A DNA stretch of 64,000 nt from Haemophilus parainfluenzae (GTDB taxonomy: Bacteria; Pseudomonadota; Gammaproteobacteria; Enterobacterales; Pasteurellaceae). Position 1 is the stretch's first letter. Each line of letters begins with the position of its first letter. Shown here in pieces: positions 1-10,074 of the stretch. The notes below the pieces were generated by a model. The model was given only the letters and a program-made list of their open reading frames with translations. It did not search any database and had not been told where the DNA came from. The DNA is taken from contig NZ_UGHY01000002.1 in NCBI RefSeq assembly GCF_900450995.1, positions 570,501 through 634,500 of the forward strand, in the 5' to 3' direction. Made by a program: the position numbers and the translations under genes.

Positions 1-30
1 AAGTGCTAAAGTTGATAATGTTTTTTTCAT
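1..30 (-). CDS. Siderophore ABC transporter substrate-binding protein, N-terminal fragment
   Basis: Only the first ten codons lie in the window (MKKTLSTLAL), a typical positively charged start of a signal peptide. An AAGGAAA ribosome binding site sits just upstream (31-42). It follows the ATPase gene by 14 bases, so this is the expected periplasmic binding protein of the importer, giving the order permease-permease-ATPase-binding protein as in ceuBCDE. The ligand is inferred from the neighbours only, since the rest of the gene is outside the window. Confidence 0.7.
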   Translation of the reverse strand, partial: MKKTLSTLAL

Positions 31-44
31 GAAGATTTCCTTAT

Positions 45-806
45 TTATCTAAAATAAACGGCAATTTTATGGTCGTCGATATCCTGAATCGGAATCGCCA
101 TGTCATAAATATCTTGTAATACGGTTGATTGCATAATGTGGTTAACTTCACCTTGGTGCACTAGTTTTCCATTTTTCATGGCAACAATATAGTCTGAATA
201 ACAAGAGGCGAAATTAATATCATGAATCACAATCACCACGGTTTTGTTGAGTTCTGTCGCTAATTTACGCAAAACTTGCATGATCTGCACTGAATGTTTC
301 ATATCCAGATTATTTAATGGTTCATCCAACAAAATATAATCGGTATCTTGAGCAAGTGTCATCGCAATATAAGCACGTTGCCGCTGACCGCCACTTAAAC
401 TATCGATATATTGGTGGCGAATATCATCTAAATCCATATAGGCAATAGCATTATCAATAAAAGTGCGGTCAGTTTGAGTTAAGTTTCCTTTGGAATAAGG
501 GAAGCGCCCAAACGAGACTAAATCTTCAATGGTTAGACGCAGATTAATGTTGTTCGTTTGCTTTAAGATCGCAAGCTGTTTCGCAATATCACTACTTTTT
601 TTGCGATTGAGCAATTCACCATTGAGATACACATCTCCGTTATCAGCACTTAACAAACGGCTAATAATAGACAGCACCGTACTCTTCCCCGCGCCATTCG
701 GTCCGATAAAAGACGTAATTTTCCCCGTAGGAATAGTAACGGATACATTATCCACCACCTTTTTGCTTCCGTAACTTTTAGTAATATTGCGAATTTCTAT
801 TGCCAT
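45..806 (-). CDS. Iron-siderophore ABC transporter ATP-binding protein
   Basis: A 253-residue ATPase that should energise uptake of a ferric siderophore across the inner membrane. Walker A GPNGAGKST is near residue 36, the ABC signature LSGGQRQR near 138 and Walker B YILLDEP near 158, followed by the switch histidine in VIHD. Length and the immediate signature-Walker B spacing fit the FepC/FhuC/CeuD group. Its ATG overlaps the end of the preceding permease gene by 10 bases (ATGGCAATAG), which indicates translational coupling. The substrate (catecholate, petrobactin-like or other) cannot be told from sequence. Confidence 0.9.
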   Translation of the reverse strand: MAIEIRNITKSYGSKKVVDNVSVTIPTGKITSFIGPNGAGKSTVLSIISRLLSADNGDVYLNGELLNRKKSSDIAKQLAILKQTNNINLRLTIEDLVSFGRFPYSKGNLTQTDRTFIDNAIAYMDLDDIRHQYIDSLSGGQRQRAYIAMTLAQDTDYILLDEPLNNLDMKHSVQIMQVLRKLATELNKTVVIVIHDINFASCYSDYIVAMKNGKLVHQGEVNHIMQSTVLQDIYDMAIPIQDIDDHKIAVYFR

Positions 807-1756
807 TTTTTGTTTGCTCTTAATAACAAATAAATAAAGTACACACCGCCGACAAAATTAACGATGATGCTTAATGTCGTGCGGAACGTAAAAATATGGG
901 TCACTAATAATTGCCCTAAAACCAAGGTTATGATGGAAATTAACATCGCGGCAGGAATGAGTACCTTGTAACGATAATCACGAACAAATTCAAAGGTCAC
1001 GTTCATCACTAATAACCCAAGGAAAGTAAGTGGGCCAACAAGTGCGGTCGACACTGACGTTAAAATTGCCACGAGAATTAATAGGATTTTTAAGGTCTTT
1101 TGGTAATCGATCCCTAAGTTAATGGCATTTTCTCGCCCTAACGCCAACACATCAAAGCAATGCCAATATCTCAGACTAAAAACAATGGTCGCGACTAAAA
1201 TGGCTAATGCGACCCACAAGATTTGTGTATTGATTCGGTTGAAACTGGCAAAGCCAATATCTTGTGCGATCTGGAATTCATTTGGGTCAATCAACACTTC
1301 CATAAACGTCGTTAAGCTACCAAAGAAGGTGCCGAAAATAATCCCGACAAGCAACAAGAAGAAAATATTTTGGTTTTCTTTCTTAAACAGGAAGTGATAA
1401 AGCACTAATGAAAACGCCATCATTAATCCCGTACACAAGACAAACAATGCAATCGAATTCATTGAAAGCAATGTGCTTGAGCCGAAAAGGAAAATTATCG
1501 TCGTTTGAATCAGTAAATACAGCGAATCTAAACCCAAAATACTCGGCGTGAGAATTCGGTTATTCACAACCGTTTGGAAAATCATCGTAGCAAGTGCAAT
1601 TGCCGCGCCTGTAATCACAATCGCAATTAAGGATAAGGCACGATTTTCCAAGGCATATTGCCAACGGTTTGGTAAGTTGTAGCCTAAATAAAGTGCAAGA
1701 GAAACAATGGCTAACAACGATAATACAATCAGTTGAGAAGAAGATTTCTTAGCCAT
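797..1756 (-). CDS. FecCD-type iron-siderophore ABC permease (second permease)
   Basis: A 319-residue, strongly hydrophobic protein of the FecCD/BtuC permease family with about nine or ten membrane segments. The block LVGPLTFLGLLVMNVT near residue 240 is the conserved region of the family that contacts the ATPase. Its ATG overlaps the last codons of the upstream permease by 8 bases, and its end overlaps the ATPase gene, so the three genes form one tight operon. It would pair with the upstream permease as a heterodimer, as CeuB/CeuC do. That partner is frameshifted here, which may disable the system. Confidence 0.9.
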   Translation of the reverse strand: MAKKSSSQLIVLSLLAIVSLALYLGYNLPNRWQYALENRALSLIAIVITGAAIALATMIFQTVVNNRILTPSILGLDSLYLLIQTTIIFLFGSSTLLSMNSIALFVLCTGLMMAFSLVLYHFLFKKENQNIFFLLLVGIIFGTFFGSLTTFMEVLIDPNEFQIAQDIGFASFNRINTQILWVALAILVATIVFSLRYWHCFDVLALGRENAINLGIDYQKTLKILLILVAILTSVSTALVGPLTFLGLLVMNVTFEFVRDYRYKVLIPAAMLISIITLVLGQLLVTHIFTFRTTLSIIVNFVGGVYFIYLLLRANKKWQ

Positions 1757-2701
1757 TTCTATACCGCTTTAATAATAAAAATAAGAAGATACCACTACCA
1801 AATACACCCACCACGGCATTAATGGAAATCTCATAAGGATAAATCACACTTCGACCTAAAATATCGCAGAATAAGACAAATACCGCACCTAATAAGGCAG
1901 TATGAGATAACACTTTCTTCAAGTTATCCCCTAAATAAAGGGTGACGATATTCGGGATAATTAACCCAAGAAAGGGATCACGCCAACAGACACGATAATA
2001 ATTGAAGACACGACCGCCACAATGAGCAATCCGAGATAAAGGATCTGGTTGTAATTTAGACCTAGATTAACCGCAAAATCTTTCCCCATCCCGACAATAG
2101 AAAAACGATGCGCAAATAAATAAGCCACGATAAGTGTAGGAATACTGAAATACAACAATTCATAGCGACCAGACATCACAAGAGAAAAATCCCCTTGCAG
2201 CCATCCAGATAAGTTTTGCAATAAATCTTCTTTATAAGCGATAAAGGCAGTAATTGAACTGATGATATTACCAAACATAATCCCCACTAAGGGCACAAAA
2301 ATCGTGTCCTTGAATTTCAAACGGGACAGAATCGTCATAAATAACAATGTGCCAAGGAAAGACACGATGACCGCAATGGTGGTTTTTAACAACATCGAAG
2401 CTGTTGGGAAAAACAGCATCGCCATTAAAATCCCTAATCTTGCACTGTCCATTGTGCCCGCAGTGGTGGGAGAAACAAATCGGTTTCGACTGAGTTGCTG
2501 CATCACTAAGCCACAAATACTTAAGGATGCACCTGCAATCAAGATACTGATTAAGCGAGGCACGCGACTAATTAAAAAGATCTGCCATTGATTACCCTCA
2601 AACTTCAGTAATCCTTGTAAATTAACGGTACTTACCCCGAGAAAAAGTGAAACAAAGGAAAGCACGATCAACAGAAAAATCAGATAACGTCTCTTAATCA
2701 T
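1749..2701 (-). pseudogene. FecCD-type siderophore permease (first permease), frameshifted
   Basis: The reading frame from the ATG at 2701 (MIKRRYLIFLL) runs through seven or so membrane segments and then stops at 1961 just after VSVGVIPFLG. Shifting frame at about 1960-1970 restores the rest of the family: LIIPNIVTLYLGDN, then about 50 more residues with LFCDILGRSVIYPYE, ending at 1749 and overlapping the next permease by 8 bases. One base is missing around CCTTTCTTGGGTT, in the most conserved family motif. Either this is a real inactivating mutation or a sequencing error. An alternative in-frame ATG lies at 2740; I prefer 2701 because the family starts directly with a short basic segment before the first helix. 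Confidence 0.8.
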
Positions 2702-2706
2702 AAAAA

Positions 2707-2721
2707 TGAGAATAATTCTAA
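2707..2721. promoter_or_regulatory. Possible Fur box upstream of siderophore operon
   Basis: TGAGAAT-A-ATTCTAA matches the 7-1-7 Fur model (TGATAAT-N-ATTATCA) at 11 of 14 positions and lies directly before the first permease start. Iron repression of such an operon is expected from the family. The match is moderate and the site sits very close to the preferred start codon, so this is tentative. Confidence 0.3.
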
Positions 2722-2799
2722 AATGCAAAGAGGATAGCATATTGAGGAAAAAGAGAAAAGATGAAGAGCGGTCAGTTTTCAGCTAATTTTTTAGGCCTA

Positions 2800-2830
2800 T
2801 AAAAATGCGGTCAAATTTGACCGCATTTTA
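2800..2830 (-). terminator. Intrinsic terminator after mepM
   Basis: A perfect inverted repeat, AAAATGCGGTCA / TGACCGCATTTT with a short AATT centre, starts a few bases past the mepM stop codon. The minus strand reads into a T run. The stem resembles a degenerate uptake-sequence pair (ATGCGGT instead of GTGCGGT). Confidence 0.8.
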
Positions 2831-2834
2831 TTCA

Positions 2835-4313
2835 CTATAATTTTAATGTTCTTTCAACTTCTTTCGCTCGGACTAAGAATTGCTTACGCTCTGCAGTTGC
2901 CATACCGCTGCTGGTACCTGGTAATTTCACCGTAAGCGGGTTCACCGCTCGCTCATTGATATGAAATTCGTAGTGCAAGTGTGGACCGGTTGAAATACCC
3001 GTATTACCAGTTAATGCAATGCGCTCCCCTTTCTTCACTGTTTGGCCCGCACGCACTAAAGCACTACTTAAATGCATATACACCGTTTGATATTCACGAC
3101 CATGGCGTATCACCACATAACGTCCTGCACCACCGGCTTGATAAGCCACTTTTTCCACCACACCTTCTGCTGGCGCAATAACTGGCGTACCTGGTGAAAC
3201 AGCAAAGTCTACCCCTTTATGCGGACGAACACGTCCCGTTACCGGATGGCGGCGATTTGGGTTAAATGGTGACGAAATACGTGCTTGGCGTTGTAATGGA
3301 TAGCGCGCAAAACCTTTGCCAAGGGTTTCCCCTTGCTTATCGTAGTAGCGACCATTCGCTGCTTGAATACCATAATAGCTCTTACCATCTGCCATAATGT
3401 GAATGGCTTCAACGTTACCTTGACCAGTTAATTTATCGCCTAAATATTCACGTGATACCAAAATCGCAAACTTAGTACCTTTACTGAGTTTTTGAAGGCT
3501 TACTTGCCATTGTAATGCTGAGCTTAATTGGCTGATTTGACGACCATCTAGACCTAAATCACGCAAACTTGATGCAAAAGATCCGTTAATTGTTCCTTTT
3601 AACACCTCTTTCTTCCAGATACTTTTCTTCTCTAGAATTTGGCGTTTAAACTTACCGTCTTCCGTGCGTTCATAAATACGTTCTTCTTTTTCAGACACCA
3701 ACCAGTTTAAATACTCCAGCTGATCTTCTTTATCTAAAATCCAATAGAACTGCTGACCTGCGCGTAAATTTTTTAATTCAGGATATTCGGCAATTAAGTT
3801 CTTCGCTGTATCATCTTCCAAACCTGAAAGCTCTAACACATCTTTTAAGGAGTCGCCACGCACCACGGTATGACTAAATTGATCGGTAATACGCAATGCC
3901 TGATCGGCCACATCTAAAATACCACTCAGCGCATCTTGAGCATCTTTTGGTAAATCATTAAGATCATCAAATTGCGGTTTGATTTCATCGACTTCATCAT
4001 CTTTGGCTTGAAGTTCATCATCATAAGAAGTTGCATCTTCCGTATTAGCATGTTGTTTTACTTCGGGATGTTCGCCTTCTTGAGATTGAGGATTACCCGA
4101 TTCCGTTTTTTCAGGTGTCAGAGATTGATATTGAACGTTATCTACCATCTCTGGTTCAAGATTACTTTGCAGAGAAGGATCATAATCAGCGGTATCTTTA
4201 AAGGCGAGGAAAATGCCCGTTAAAATAAGCAAAAGTGCGGCGAAAAAAATCGCCGCTTTTATGCGGGATTTTCGTTTCCGTCTATCTCTGGCTAATTTAA
4301 CGTGTTGAACCAT
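2835..4313 (-). CDS. mepM: Murein DD-endopeptidase, M23 family with OapA domain (MepM/YebA)
   Basis: A 492-residue cell-wall hydrolase, probably cutting D-Ala-mDAP crosslinks to allow peptidoglycan growth. The N-terminus is basic with one membrane anchor at about residues 20-37. An acidic linker follows (to about 140), then an OapA/LysM-like substrate-binding region (about 145-240), and a C-terminal peptidase M23 domain (about 340-455) with the zinc ligands visible in HKGVDFA and HLHYEFH. It is transcribed away from znuC, the arrangement seen in E. coli (yebA-znuA/znuCB region) and H. influenzae (HI0409 next to HI0408). A strong terminator follows. Confidence 0.9.
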   Translation of the reverse strand: MVQHVKLARDRRKRKSRIKAAIFFAALLLILTGIFLAFKDTADYDPSLQSNLEPEMVDNVQYQSLTPEKTESGNPQSQEGEHPEVKQHANTEDATSYDDELQAKDDEVDEIKPQFDDLNDLPKDAQDALSGILDVADQALRITDQFSHTVVRGDSLKDVLELSGLEDDTAKNLIAEYPELKNLRAGQQFYWILDKEDQLEYLNWLVSEKEERIYERTEDGKFKRQILEKKSIWKKEVLKGTINGSFASSLRDLGLDGRQISQLSSALQWQVSLQKLSKGTKFAILVSREYLGDKLTGQGNVEAIHIMADGKSYYGIQAANGRYYDKQGETLGKGFARYPLQRQARISSPFNPNRRHPVTGRVRPHKGVDFAVSPGTPVIAPAEGVVEKVAYQAGGAGRYVVIRHGREYQTVYMHLSSALVRAGQTVKKGERIALTGNTGISTGPHLHYEFHINERAVNPLTVKLPGTSSGMATAERKQFLVRAKEVERTLKL

Positions 4314-4404
4314 TTGATACCTTTAAAATGAGTAAAAAGTTTTTCGTTTCTCAGACTACAAACTCTGGGAAAAATTCATTTTACCCTAAAAATATAAAAT
4401 CTTA

Positions 4405-4421
4405 TGCCTAAATATTAGGCA
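4405..4421. promoter_or_regulatory. Inverted repeat between mepM and znuC, possible operator
   Basis: TGCCTAA-ATA-TTAGGCA is a perfect 7-base dyad about 70 bases before the znuC start and in the divergent mepM/znuC promoter region. A zinc-responsive operator is plausible by position, but the sequence does not match the E. coli Zur consensus, so the regulator is unknown. Confidence 0.35.
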
Positions 4422-4489
4422 TTGTCGGAATTTCTTGAGAAAAATAAGGAAATGAGCTATTTTAGTAGGCTATTTTTAAAGGGGGGATT

Positions 4490-5284
4490 ATGCAAATTCA
4501 CGCCATTCAACCAGCCCAACCAATACCACTAATTACACTGAAAAATATCAATGTGGTCTTTGAACAAAAGACCGCATTGCGGAATATTAATCTCAGCATT
4601 TATCCCAATTCCATTATCACCATTGTTGGGCCAAATGGTGGGGGAAAATCAACTCTTTTAAAAACCTTATTAAAATTACAAGCGCCAACATCCGGTGAAG
4701 TGATTTATAGCGCGAATGTCAGAATTGGCTATGTCCCACAAAAAATTCACCTCGATCACAGCTTACCGATGACGGTTGAGCGTTTTCTGGCGCTCAAAAA
4801 AGGTGTTAAAACACAAGAAATATCAACCGCACTTGAGCAACTCTCTATTACTCATTTGAGAAAAAATAATATGCAAAAACTCTCTGGTGGCGAGATGCAA
4901 CGTGTATTATTGGCCCGTGCGATTTTGAATAAACCCAATTTACTGGTGCTAGATGAACCCACTCAAGGGGTGGATATTAATGGTCAAGCTGAACTTTATC
5001 AGCTAATTCATCGTACTCAACAAGCCTTAAATTGCGCAGTATTAATGGTTTCCCATGATTTGCATATCGTGATGGCGGACAGTAAAGAAGTGCTGTGCAT
5101 CAATCAACATATTTGCTGTGCCGGCACACCAGAAAGCCTGTCGAATGATCCCACATTTATGCGCCTTTGGGGCAATCAAATCTCACAAAATGTGGGCTTT
5201 TATACACACCATCATAATCACCACCATAATATGCATGGTGATGTTTGTAGTTACAGCGCCAATCCATCAGAATGCCAACAATAA
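4490..5284 (+). CDS. znuC: Zinc ABC transporter ATP-binding protein ZnuC
   Basis: A 264-residue ABC ATPase of the high-affinity zinc importer. Walker [10 protein letters not shown] is near residue 46, signature LSGGEMQR near 129 and Walker B LLVLDEPT near 150. The C-terminus is rich in histidine ([13 protein letters not shown]), as in other ZnuC proteins, and may sense or bind zinc. An AAAGGGGGG ribosome site precedes the ATG. znuB follows after 9 bases. znuA is not next to it; in Haemophilus the binding protein is usually encoded elsewhere. Confidence 0.95.
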   Translation: MQIHAIQPAQPIPLITLKNINVVFEQKTALRNINLSIYPNSIITIVGPNGGGKSTLLKTLLKLQAPTSGEVIYSANVRIGYVPQKIHLDHSLPMTVERFLALKKGVKTQEISTALEQLSITHLRKNNMQKLSGGEMQRVLLARAILNKPNLLVLDEPTQGVDINGQAELYQLIHRTQQALNCAVLMVSHDLHIVMADSKEVLCINQHICCAGTPESLSNDPTFMRLWGNQISQNVGFYTHHHNHHHNMHGDVCSYSANPSECQQ

Positions 5285-5293
5285 GGAAAAATC

Positions 5294-6079
5294 ATGTTTG
5301 AGATTTTATTTCCCGCCTTGCTTACGGGCTTACTGCTTTCCTTAATTACCGCACCACTGGGTGCCTTTGTGGTATGGCGTAAAATGGCTTATTTTGGTGA
5401 TACCCTTTCCCACTCGGCCTTACTCGGTGTGGCATTAGGCATTTTCTTACAAATTAATCCTTATGTTGCCATTGTGATTTTGACGATTATTCTTGCCGTA
5501 TTAATGGTATGGCTCGAAAGTAACACGCAATTTTCAGTGGATACCCTTTTAGGCATTATCGCACACAGTTGTCTTTCTCTTGGTGTGGTCACGGTTGGTT
5601 TGCTTAAAAATGTCCGCGTAGATTTAATGAGTTATCTTTTTGGGGATTTGCTCGCTATTAATTTTAACGATTTACCTTATATTGGCGTGGGTGTCGTCAT
5701 TGTATTAGGCACATTGCTTTACTTCTGGCAAGCCTTACTCTCCACCACAGTTTCACCTGAACTGGCTCAAGTGGAAGGCATTAACATTAAAAAAATGCGA
5801 TTTATTTTGATGATTTTGACCGCACTTACCATTGCCTTAAGTATGAAGTTTGTTGGAGCTCTGATTATTACATCGCTATTAATTATTCCCGCCGCAACAG
5901 CAAGACGTTTTGCCAAAACACCTGAACAAATGGTGTTTATTGCGATTTTAATCAGTATGCTTTCCGTCGTTGGCGGGTTATTCCTTTCCGCCTTTTATGA
6001 TACTGCTGCGGGGCCTTCTGTCGTGATTTGTTCCACATTTTTGTTTTTGTTATCATTACTAAAAAAGGAATATTTATAA
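5294..6079 (+). CDS. znuB: Zinc ABC transporter permease ZnuB
   Basis: A 261-residue membrane protein of the ABC-3 family (manganese/zinc permeases) with seven or eight helices. The conserved N-terminal segment AYFGDTLSHSALLGVA is present near residue 32. It lies 9 bases after znuC with an AAGGAAAA ribosome site, so the pair is cotranscribed. It forms the membrane channel for zinc together with ZnuC and a periplasmic ZnuA. Confidence 0.94.
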   Translation: MFEILFPALLTGLLLSLITAPLGAFVVWRKMAYFGDTLSHSALLGVALGIFLQINPYVAIVILTIILAVLMVWLESNTQFSVDTLLGIIAHSCLSLGVVTVGLLKNVRVDLMSYLFGDLLAINFNDLPYIGVGVVIVLGTLLYFWQALLSTTVSPELAQVEGINIKKMRFILMILTALTIALSMKFVGALIITSLLIIPAATARRFAKTPEQMVFIAILISMLSVVGGLFLSAFYDTAAGPSVVICSTFLFLLSLLKKEYL

Positions 6080-6166
6080 TCCGCTCCAACCAGTGAAAAC
6101 CATTTGCACCGCACCTTAAATCTTGATAAAGTGCGGGCAACTTTTGACGATATTTTAGGATAAGAA

Positions 6167-7114
6167 ATGAGCCAAGAATATTTAGATTTTGAATTACCTA
6201 TTGCTGAACTTGAAGCCAAAATTGAAGCGCTACGTTCAGCATCTGATGACAAAATTGATTTACACGATGAAATTAAACGCTTGCAAAAGAAAAGCGATGA
6301 ATTAACTAGAAAAACCTTTGCAAATCTTGATGCATGGCAGGTTTCTCGTATGGCACGTCACCCAAATCGTCCATACACGCTTGATTATATCGAACATATT
6401 TTTACTGATTTCCAAGAACTTGCGGGCGATCGTGCCTTTGCAGATGATAAAGCAATCGTAGGTGGTCTTGCTCGTTTAGATGGTCGCGCGGTAATGATTA
6501 TCGGTCACCAAAAAGGTCGTACAGTAAAAGATAAAGTAACACGTAACTTTGGTATGCCAGCACCTGAAGGCTATCGTAAAGCGTTACGCTTAATGCAAAT
6601 GGCTGAGCGTTTTAACTTGCCTATTATTACCTTTATCGACACGCCAGGGGCTTACCCAGGCATCGGTGCAGAAGAACGTGGTCAATCTGAAGCCATTGCT
6701 CGTAACTTACGTGAAATGTCTACATTAAGAGTGCCTGTTATCTGTACGGTAATCGGTGAAGGCGGTTCTGGTGGTGCATTAGCCATTGGTGTGGGTGACA
6801 AAGTGAATATGTTGCAATATTCAACTTATTCTGTTATTTCACCAGAAGGCTGTGCTTCTATCTTATGGAAAAGCGCAGAAAAAGCGTCAACCGCAGCAGA
6901 AGTCATGGGCTTAACCGCAACTCGTTTAAAAGAGTTAGGTTTAATTGATAATATCGTTCAAGAGCCATTAGGTGGTGCGCATCGTAATTATCATGAAATG
7001 GCACGTAATTTAAAACAATGCCTTATTGAAGAACTAAACGAACTCGATACCTTCGACAAAGATGGCTTATTAGAAAGACGTTATGAACGTTTAATGTCTT
7101 ACGGTTATTGTTAA
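6167..7114 (+). CDS. accA: Acetyl-CoA carboxylase carboxyltransferase subunit alpha
   Basis: A 315-residue subunit that with AccD transfers the carboxyl group from biotin to acetyl-CoA, the first step of fatty acid synthesis. An N-terminal helical region (to about residue 60) precedes the crotonase-like carboxyltransferase core, with [20 protein letters not shown] near 155 and the glycine-rich [15 protein letters not shown] near 200. Length matches the family (about 319). The znuB-accA order follows H. influenzae HI0407-HI0406. A strong terminator follows. Confidence 0.97.
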   Translation: MSQEYLDFELPIAELEAKIEALRSASDDKIDLHDEIKRLQKKSDELTRKTFANLDAWQVSRMARHPNRPYTLDYIEHIFTDFQELAGDRAFADDKAIVGGLARLDGRAVMIIGHQKGRTVKDKVTRNFGMPAPEGYRKALRLMQMAERFNLPIITFIDTPGAYPGIGAEERGQSEAIARNLREMSTLRVPVICTVIGEGGSGGALAIGVGDKVNMLQYSTYSVISPEGCASILWKSAEKASTAAEVMGLTATRLKELGLIDNIVQEPLGGAHRNYHEMARNLKQCLIEELNELDTFDKDGLLERRYERLMSYGYC

Positions 7115-7122
7115 TAAAATAG

Positions 7123-7153
7123 AAAAAGAGCGGTTAGTTTAACCGCTCTTTTT
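7123..7153 (+). terminator. Terminator after accA
   Basis: AAAAAGAGCGGTTA / TAACCGCTCTTTTT forms a near-perfect stem 9 bases after the accA stop, ending in a T run. Confidence 0.9.
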
Positions 7154-7228
7154 GTGTTTTGAAAAAAATGTTGCATGGATGCAAGAAACAGCATCAATGC
7201 CTAAAATAATATAAAAGGAGAACTCAAA

Positions 7229-8095
7229 ATGAAAAACGTATTAGCAATCCAATCTCACGTAGTTTATGGTTTCGCTGGTAATAAATCTGCCACCTTTCCA
7301 ATGCAGCTATTAGGCGTGGATGTATGGGCACTCAATACCGTGCAATTCTCTAACCATACTCAATATGGTAAATGGACAGGGATGGTGATCCCACAAGAAC
7401 AAATTGGTGAGATCGCCAACGGTTTAGATGCCATTGGAAAACTGCAAGAATGTGATGCTTTGCTTTCTGGCTATTTAGGTTCAGCTGAGCAAGTTGACAA
7501 AATTATCTATGCTTTAGAAAAAATCAAAGCACGTAACCCAAATGCACTTTACTTGTGCGATCCAGTGATGCCAAATGCCGAAAAAGTCTGCGTGGTGGCG
7601 GATGGTGTACGTGAACGCTTAATTGAAAAAGCCATTCCACGTGCAGATATTATGACGCCAAACCTTTCTGAGCTTCGTACGCTTTCTGACTTCCCTATCA
7701 ATACGTTTGAAGATGTCCTCAAAGCGGCTAATGCGTTAGTTGCCAAAGGTGTGAAAAAAGTGTTGGTCAAACACCTAGGAAAAGCAGGTAAATTAAATGA
7801 TCCCAATACCTTTGAAATTATTATGGCGACACCTGAAGGTGTATGGCATTTAAATCGTCCACTTTATAAATTTAGCTTTGAACCTGTTGGTGTGGGTGAT
7901 TTAATTGCGGGGACTTTCTTGGCGCATTACTTAAACTGTGGCAATGATGTAGAAGCTTTTGAAAAAATGAATAATGCGGTGGCGGGCGTAATGAAAACTA
8001 CCTTTGATTTAAAATCTTACGAACTCCAACCTATTGCAGCACGTTTTGAGATCTTAAATCCAAGCACAAACTACAAAGCTGTTAAAGTTGCCTAA
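7229..8095 (+). CDS. pdxY: Pyridoxal kinase PdxY
   Basis: A 288-residue ribokinase-fold kinase that phosphorylates pyridoxal in the vitamin B6 salvage pathway. It starts [20 protein letters not shown], the conserved PdxY/PdxK pyridoxal-binding start, and has the anion-hole and catalytic aspartate motif [10 protein letters not shown] near residue 220. An AAAAGGAG ribosome site precedes the ATG. Its TAA overlaps the tilS ATG by one base, so the two genes are coupled. Confidence 0.95.
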   Translation: MKNVLAIQSHVVYGFAGNKSATFPMQLLGVDVWALNTVQFSNHTQYGKWTGMVIPQEQIGEIANGLDAIGKLQECDALLSGYLGSAEQVDKIIYALEKIKARNPNALYLCDPVMPNAEKVCVVADGVRERLIEKAIPRADIMTPNLSELRTLSDFPINTFEDVLKAANALVAKGVKKVLVKHLGKAGKLNDPNTFEIIMATPEGVWHLNRPLYKFSFEPVGVGDLIAGTFLAHYLNCGNDVEAFEKMNNAVAGVMKTTFDLKSYELQPIAARFEILNPSTNYKAVKVA

Positions 8096-9387
8096 TGGAT
8101 CTTTTTTCATTATTCCAAGCACAAATCCCAACCACCGCCAATAAGCTTTTCATCGCTTTTAGCGGTGGTTTGGATTCAACTGCACTGCTTTCTTTAGTTA
8201 AAAAACTCAGCGAAAAACGACCGCACTTAAGTCTGCGAGCTATCCATATCCATCATGGATTAAGCCCGAATGCGGGTGCTTGGACGGCTCATTGCCAACA
8301 ACTCTGTAAACAATTTGCCATTCCACTTATTATTGAAAAAGTCAAAGTGGAAATGCACGATGGCATTGAAGCTGGGGCAAGAGAAGCGCGTTATCAGGCG
8401 ATTTTGAAACATATTCAGCCAGATGAATATCTGGTCACTGCACATCATTTAAATGATCAAACTGAGACTTTTTTCCTAGCGCTAAAACGAGGCGCAGGAT
8501 TACAAGGTTTAGGCGCAATGCAGAAAGAAAGTCAATTGTTCGGGATGCCTATTCTACGCCCGCTTCTTTCTTTTACCCGTAATGAATTAGAAGATTACAT
8601 TCAGCAAGAAAATCTGTCTTGGGTCGAAGACGAAAGTAATCAAGATAATCATTACGATCGCAATTTCTTACGTAACCAAATTTTGCCTGAAATACGCCAA
8701 CGCTGGGGACATTTTGATCATGCAGTTCAGCGTGCCGCACAACATTGTTTTGAGCAACAACAATTAATTAATGAATTATTACAAACTTGCTTTGAGCAAC
8801 ATCTTCTTGAGGATCAAAAACAGTTTTCACTCGTAAATTTTCTAGACTATTCATTGCAAAAACAAACCGCACTTTTACGAATGTGGTTGGCTAAAAATCA
8901 GATAGCCATGCCAACGCAGATTCAATTAGCACATATTATTGATGATGTAATTAAAGCCAAAGCAGATGCAACCCCCCAATTTCAACTCGGAGAACATATT
9001 ATTCGCCGATATCAACAACGTCTCTATTTAACAGAGAAATTCGTTGATTTGTCGAAAACTTGTCTTGATATGCCGTTAAATCAACAGATTACTTTGCCTG
9101 ATAATCTTGGAACAATTTATGCAACCCACAATGAGACAGGTATTTTAGTCAATTGGAACGAAAAACAGGTTCAACTTGCCGATACGCAAGAACCGATTCA
9201 AATACGATTTGCTTATACTGGCAAGGTAAAACGACAACATAATCGTCCTGCCGAAACCATGAAAAAAATCTGGCAAGAGCTCGGTGTTACGCCTTGGCAA
9301 CGACATCGTATTCCACTCATTTTTTATGGTGAGACTTTACAAAGTGCGGTGGGGTTTTTCCGTGTTTTTCAGAACTTAGAAAAATAA
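8095..9387 (+). CDS. tilS: tRNA(Ile)-lysidine synthase TilS
   Basis: A 430-residue enzyme that uses ATP and lysine to change C34 of the CAU-anticodon isoleucine tRNA into lysidine, so that it reads AUA. The PP-loop SGGLDSTAL is near residue 24, and the N-terminal N-type ATP pyrophosphatase domain is followed by TilS substrate-binding and C-terminal domains. The length fits gamma-proteobacterial TilS. The start overlaps the pdxY stop (TAATG). Confidence 0.95.
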   Translation: MDLFSLFQAQIPTTANKLFIAFSGGLDSTALLSLVKKLSEKRPHLSLRAIHIHHGLSPNAGAWTAHCQQLCKQFAIPLIIEKVKVEMHDGIEAGAREARYQAILKHIQPDEYLVTAHHLNDQTETFFLALKRGAGLQGLGAMQKESQLFGMPILRPLLSFTRNELEDYIQQENLSWVEDESNQDNHYDRNFLRNQILPEIRQRWGHFDHAVQRAAQHCFEQQQLINELLQTCFEQHLLEDQKQFSLVNFLDYSLQKQTALLRMWLAKNQIAMPTQIQLAHIIDDVIKAKADATPQFQLGEHIIRRYQQRLYLTEKFVDLSKTCLDMPLNQQITLPDNLGTIYATHNETGILVNWNEKQVQLADTQEPIQIRFAYTGKVKRQHNRPAETMKKIWQELGVTPWQRHRIPLIFYGETLQSAVGFFRVFQNLEK

Positions 9388-9414
9388 AAAATGGGTGATG
9401 ATTCACCCATTTTT
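9387..9414. terminator. Bidirectional terminator between tilS and mutH
   Basis: AAAAATGGGTGA / TCACCCATTTTT is a perfect stem with A and T runs on both sides, placed between convergent genes. Its right arm contains the mutH stop codon. Confidence 0.85.
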
Positions 9415-10074
9415 ATGATTAAGAAAAGCGTTTAAAATGCCTGCCGTAAATTCTTTCCGTAAATAAAACCCCAGCGGCAAGGTATCAATCACCTCCCCAT
9501 TTTTACCAATGCCTTTCGTAATGGCTTTGCTGTTAGCACCTTTTGGACGCAGCTGCATGACTTCACCAATACGTGCCGTAATCTCATCTAACTTTCCGAG
9601 CACAATATAATCCATCAACTCTTCCCAATCTTGTTTTAATTGACGTTCTTGCTCAGCGCTTGGCTTCCATAAAATTGGCGTGCCGATATGGCGTTCACGT
9701 AATGGAATATGACGGCTGCCTTCAATTGGCATCCAAAGTACACAAGAAAGTTTATGACGAACGTGGGAATTTTCCCATTTAACCCCTGAATTTTGTACCA
9801 ATGGGGCAAGGCTCACAAAAGTGGTTTCAAGAGGATAACCCTCAGCATTAATCGGTAACGTTTTAAGTTCAACACCTAAATGAGAAAAATCCTGTTCAGC
9901 TTTACTCCCTGCCGTTGCGCCTAAAGCGCGCTCTAATAACATGCCTACCCAGCCTTTATCACGTTTTAAATCAAGCGGGACGGGGATATGCAATTCATCA
10001 GCTAACTCCCCAAAAGTTAAGCCTGCAATTGATTGTGCTTGGGAAAGCAATTGTTCAAGGTTTTGTGGAATCAT
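9403..10074 (-). CDS. mutH: DNA mismatch repair endonuclease MutH
   Basis: A 223-residue Sau3AI-like endonuclease that nicks the unmethylated strand at hemimethylated GATC after MutS/MutL activation. The active-site pattern D-x6-E-x-K is present as D62, E69 and K71 in [10 protein letters not shown]. The length fits the family. Its ATG overlaps the stop of ogt by four bases (ATGA), so two DNA repair genes are coupled, as in H. influenzae HI0403-HI0402. Confidence 0.96.
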   Translation of the reverse strand: MIPQNLEQLLSQAQSIAGLTFGELADELHIPVPLDLKRDKGWVGMLLERALGATAGSKAEQDFSHLGVELKTLPINAEGYPLETTFVSLAPLVQNSGVKWENSHVRHKLSCVLWMPIEGSRHIPLRERHIGTPILWKPSAEQERQLKQDWEELMDYIVLGKLDEITARIGEVMQLRPKGANSKAITKGIGKNGEVIDTLPLGFYLRKEFTAGILNAFLNHKNG

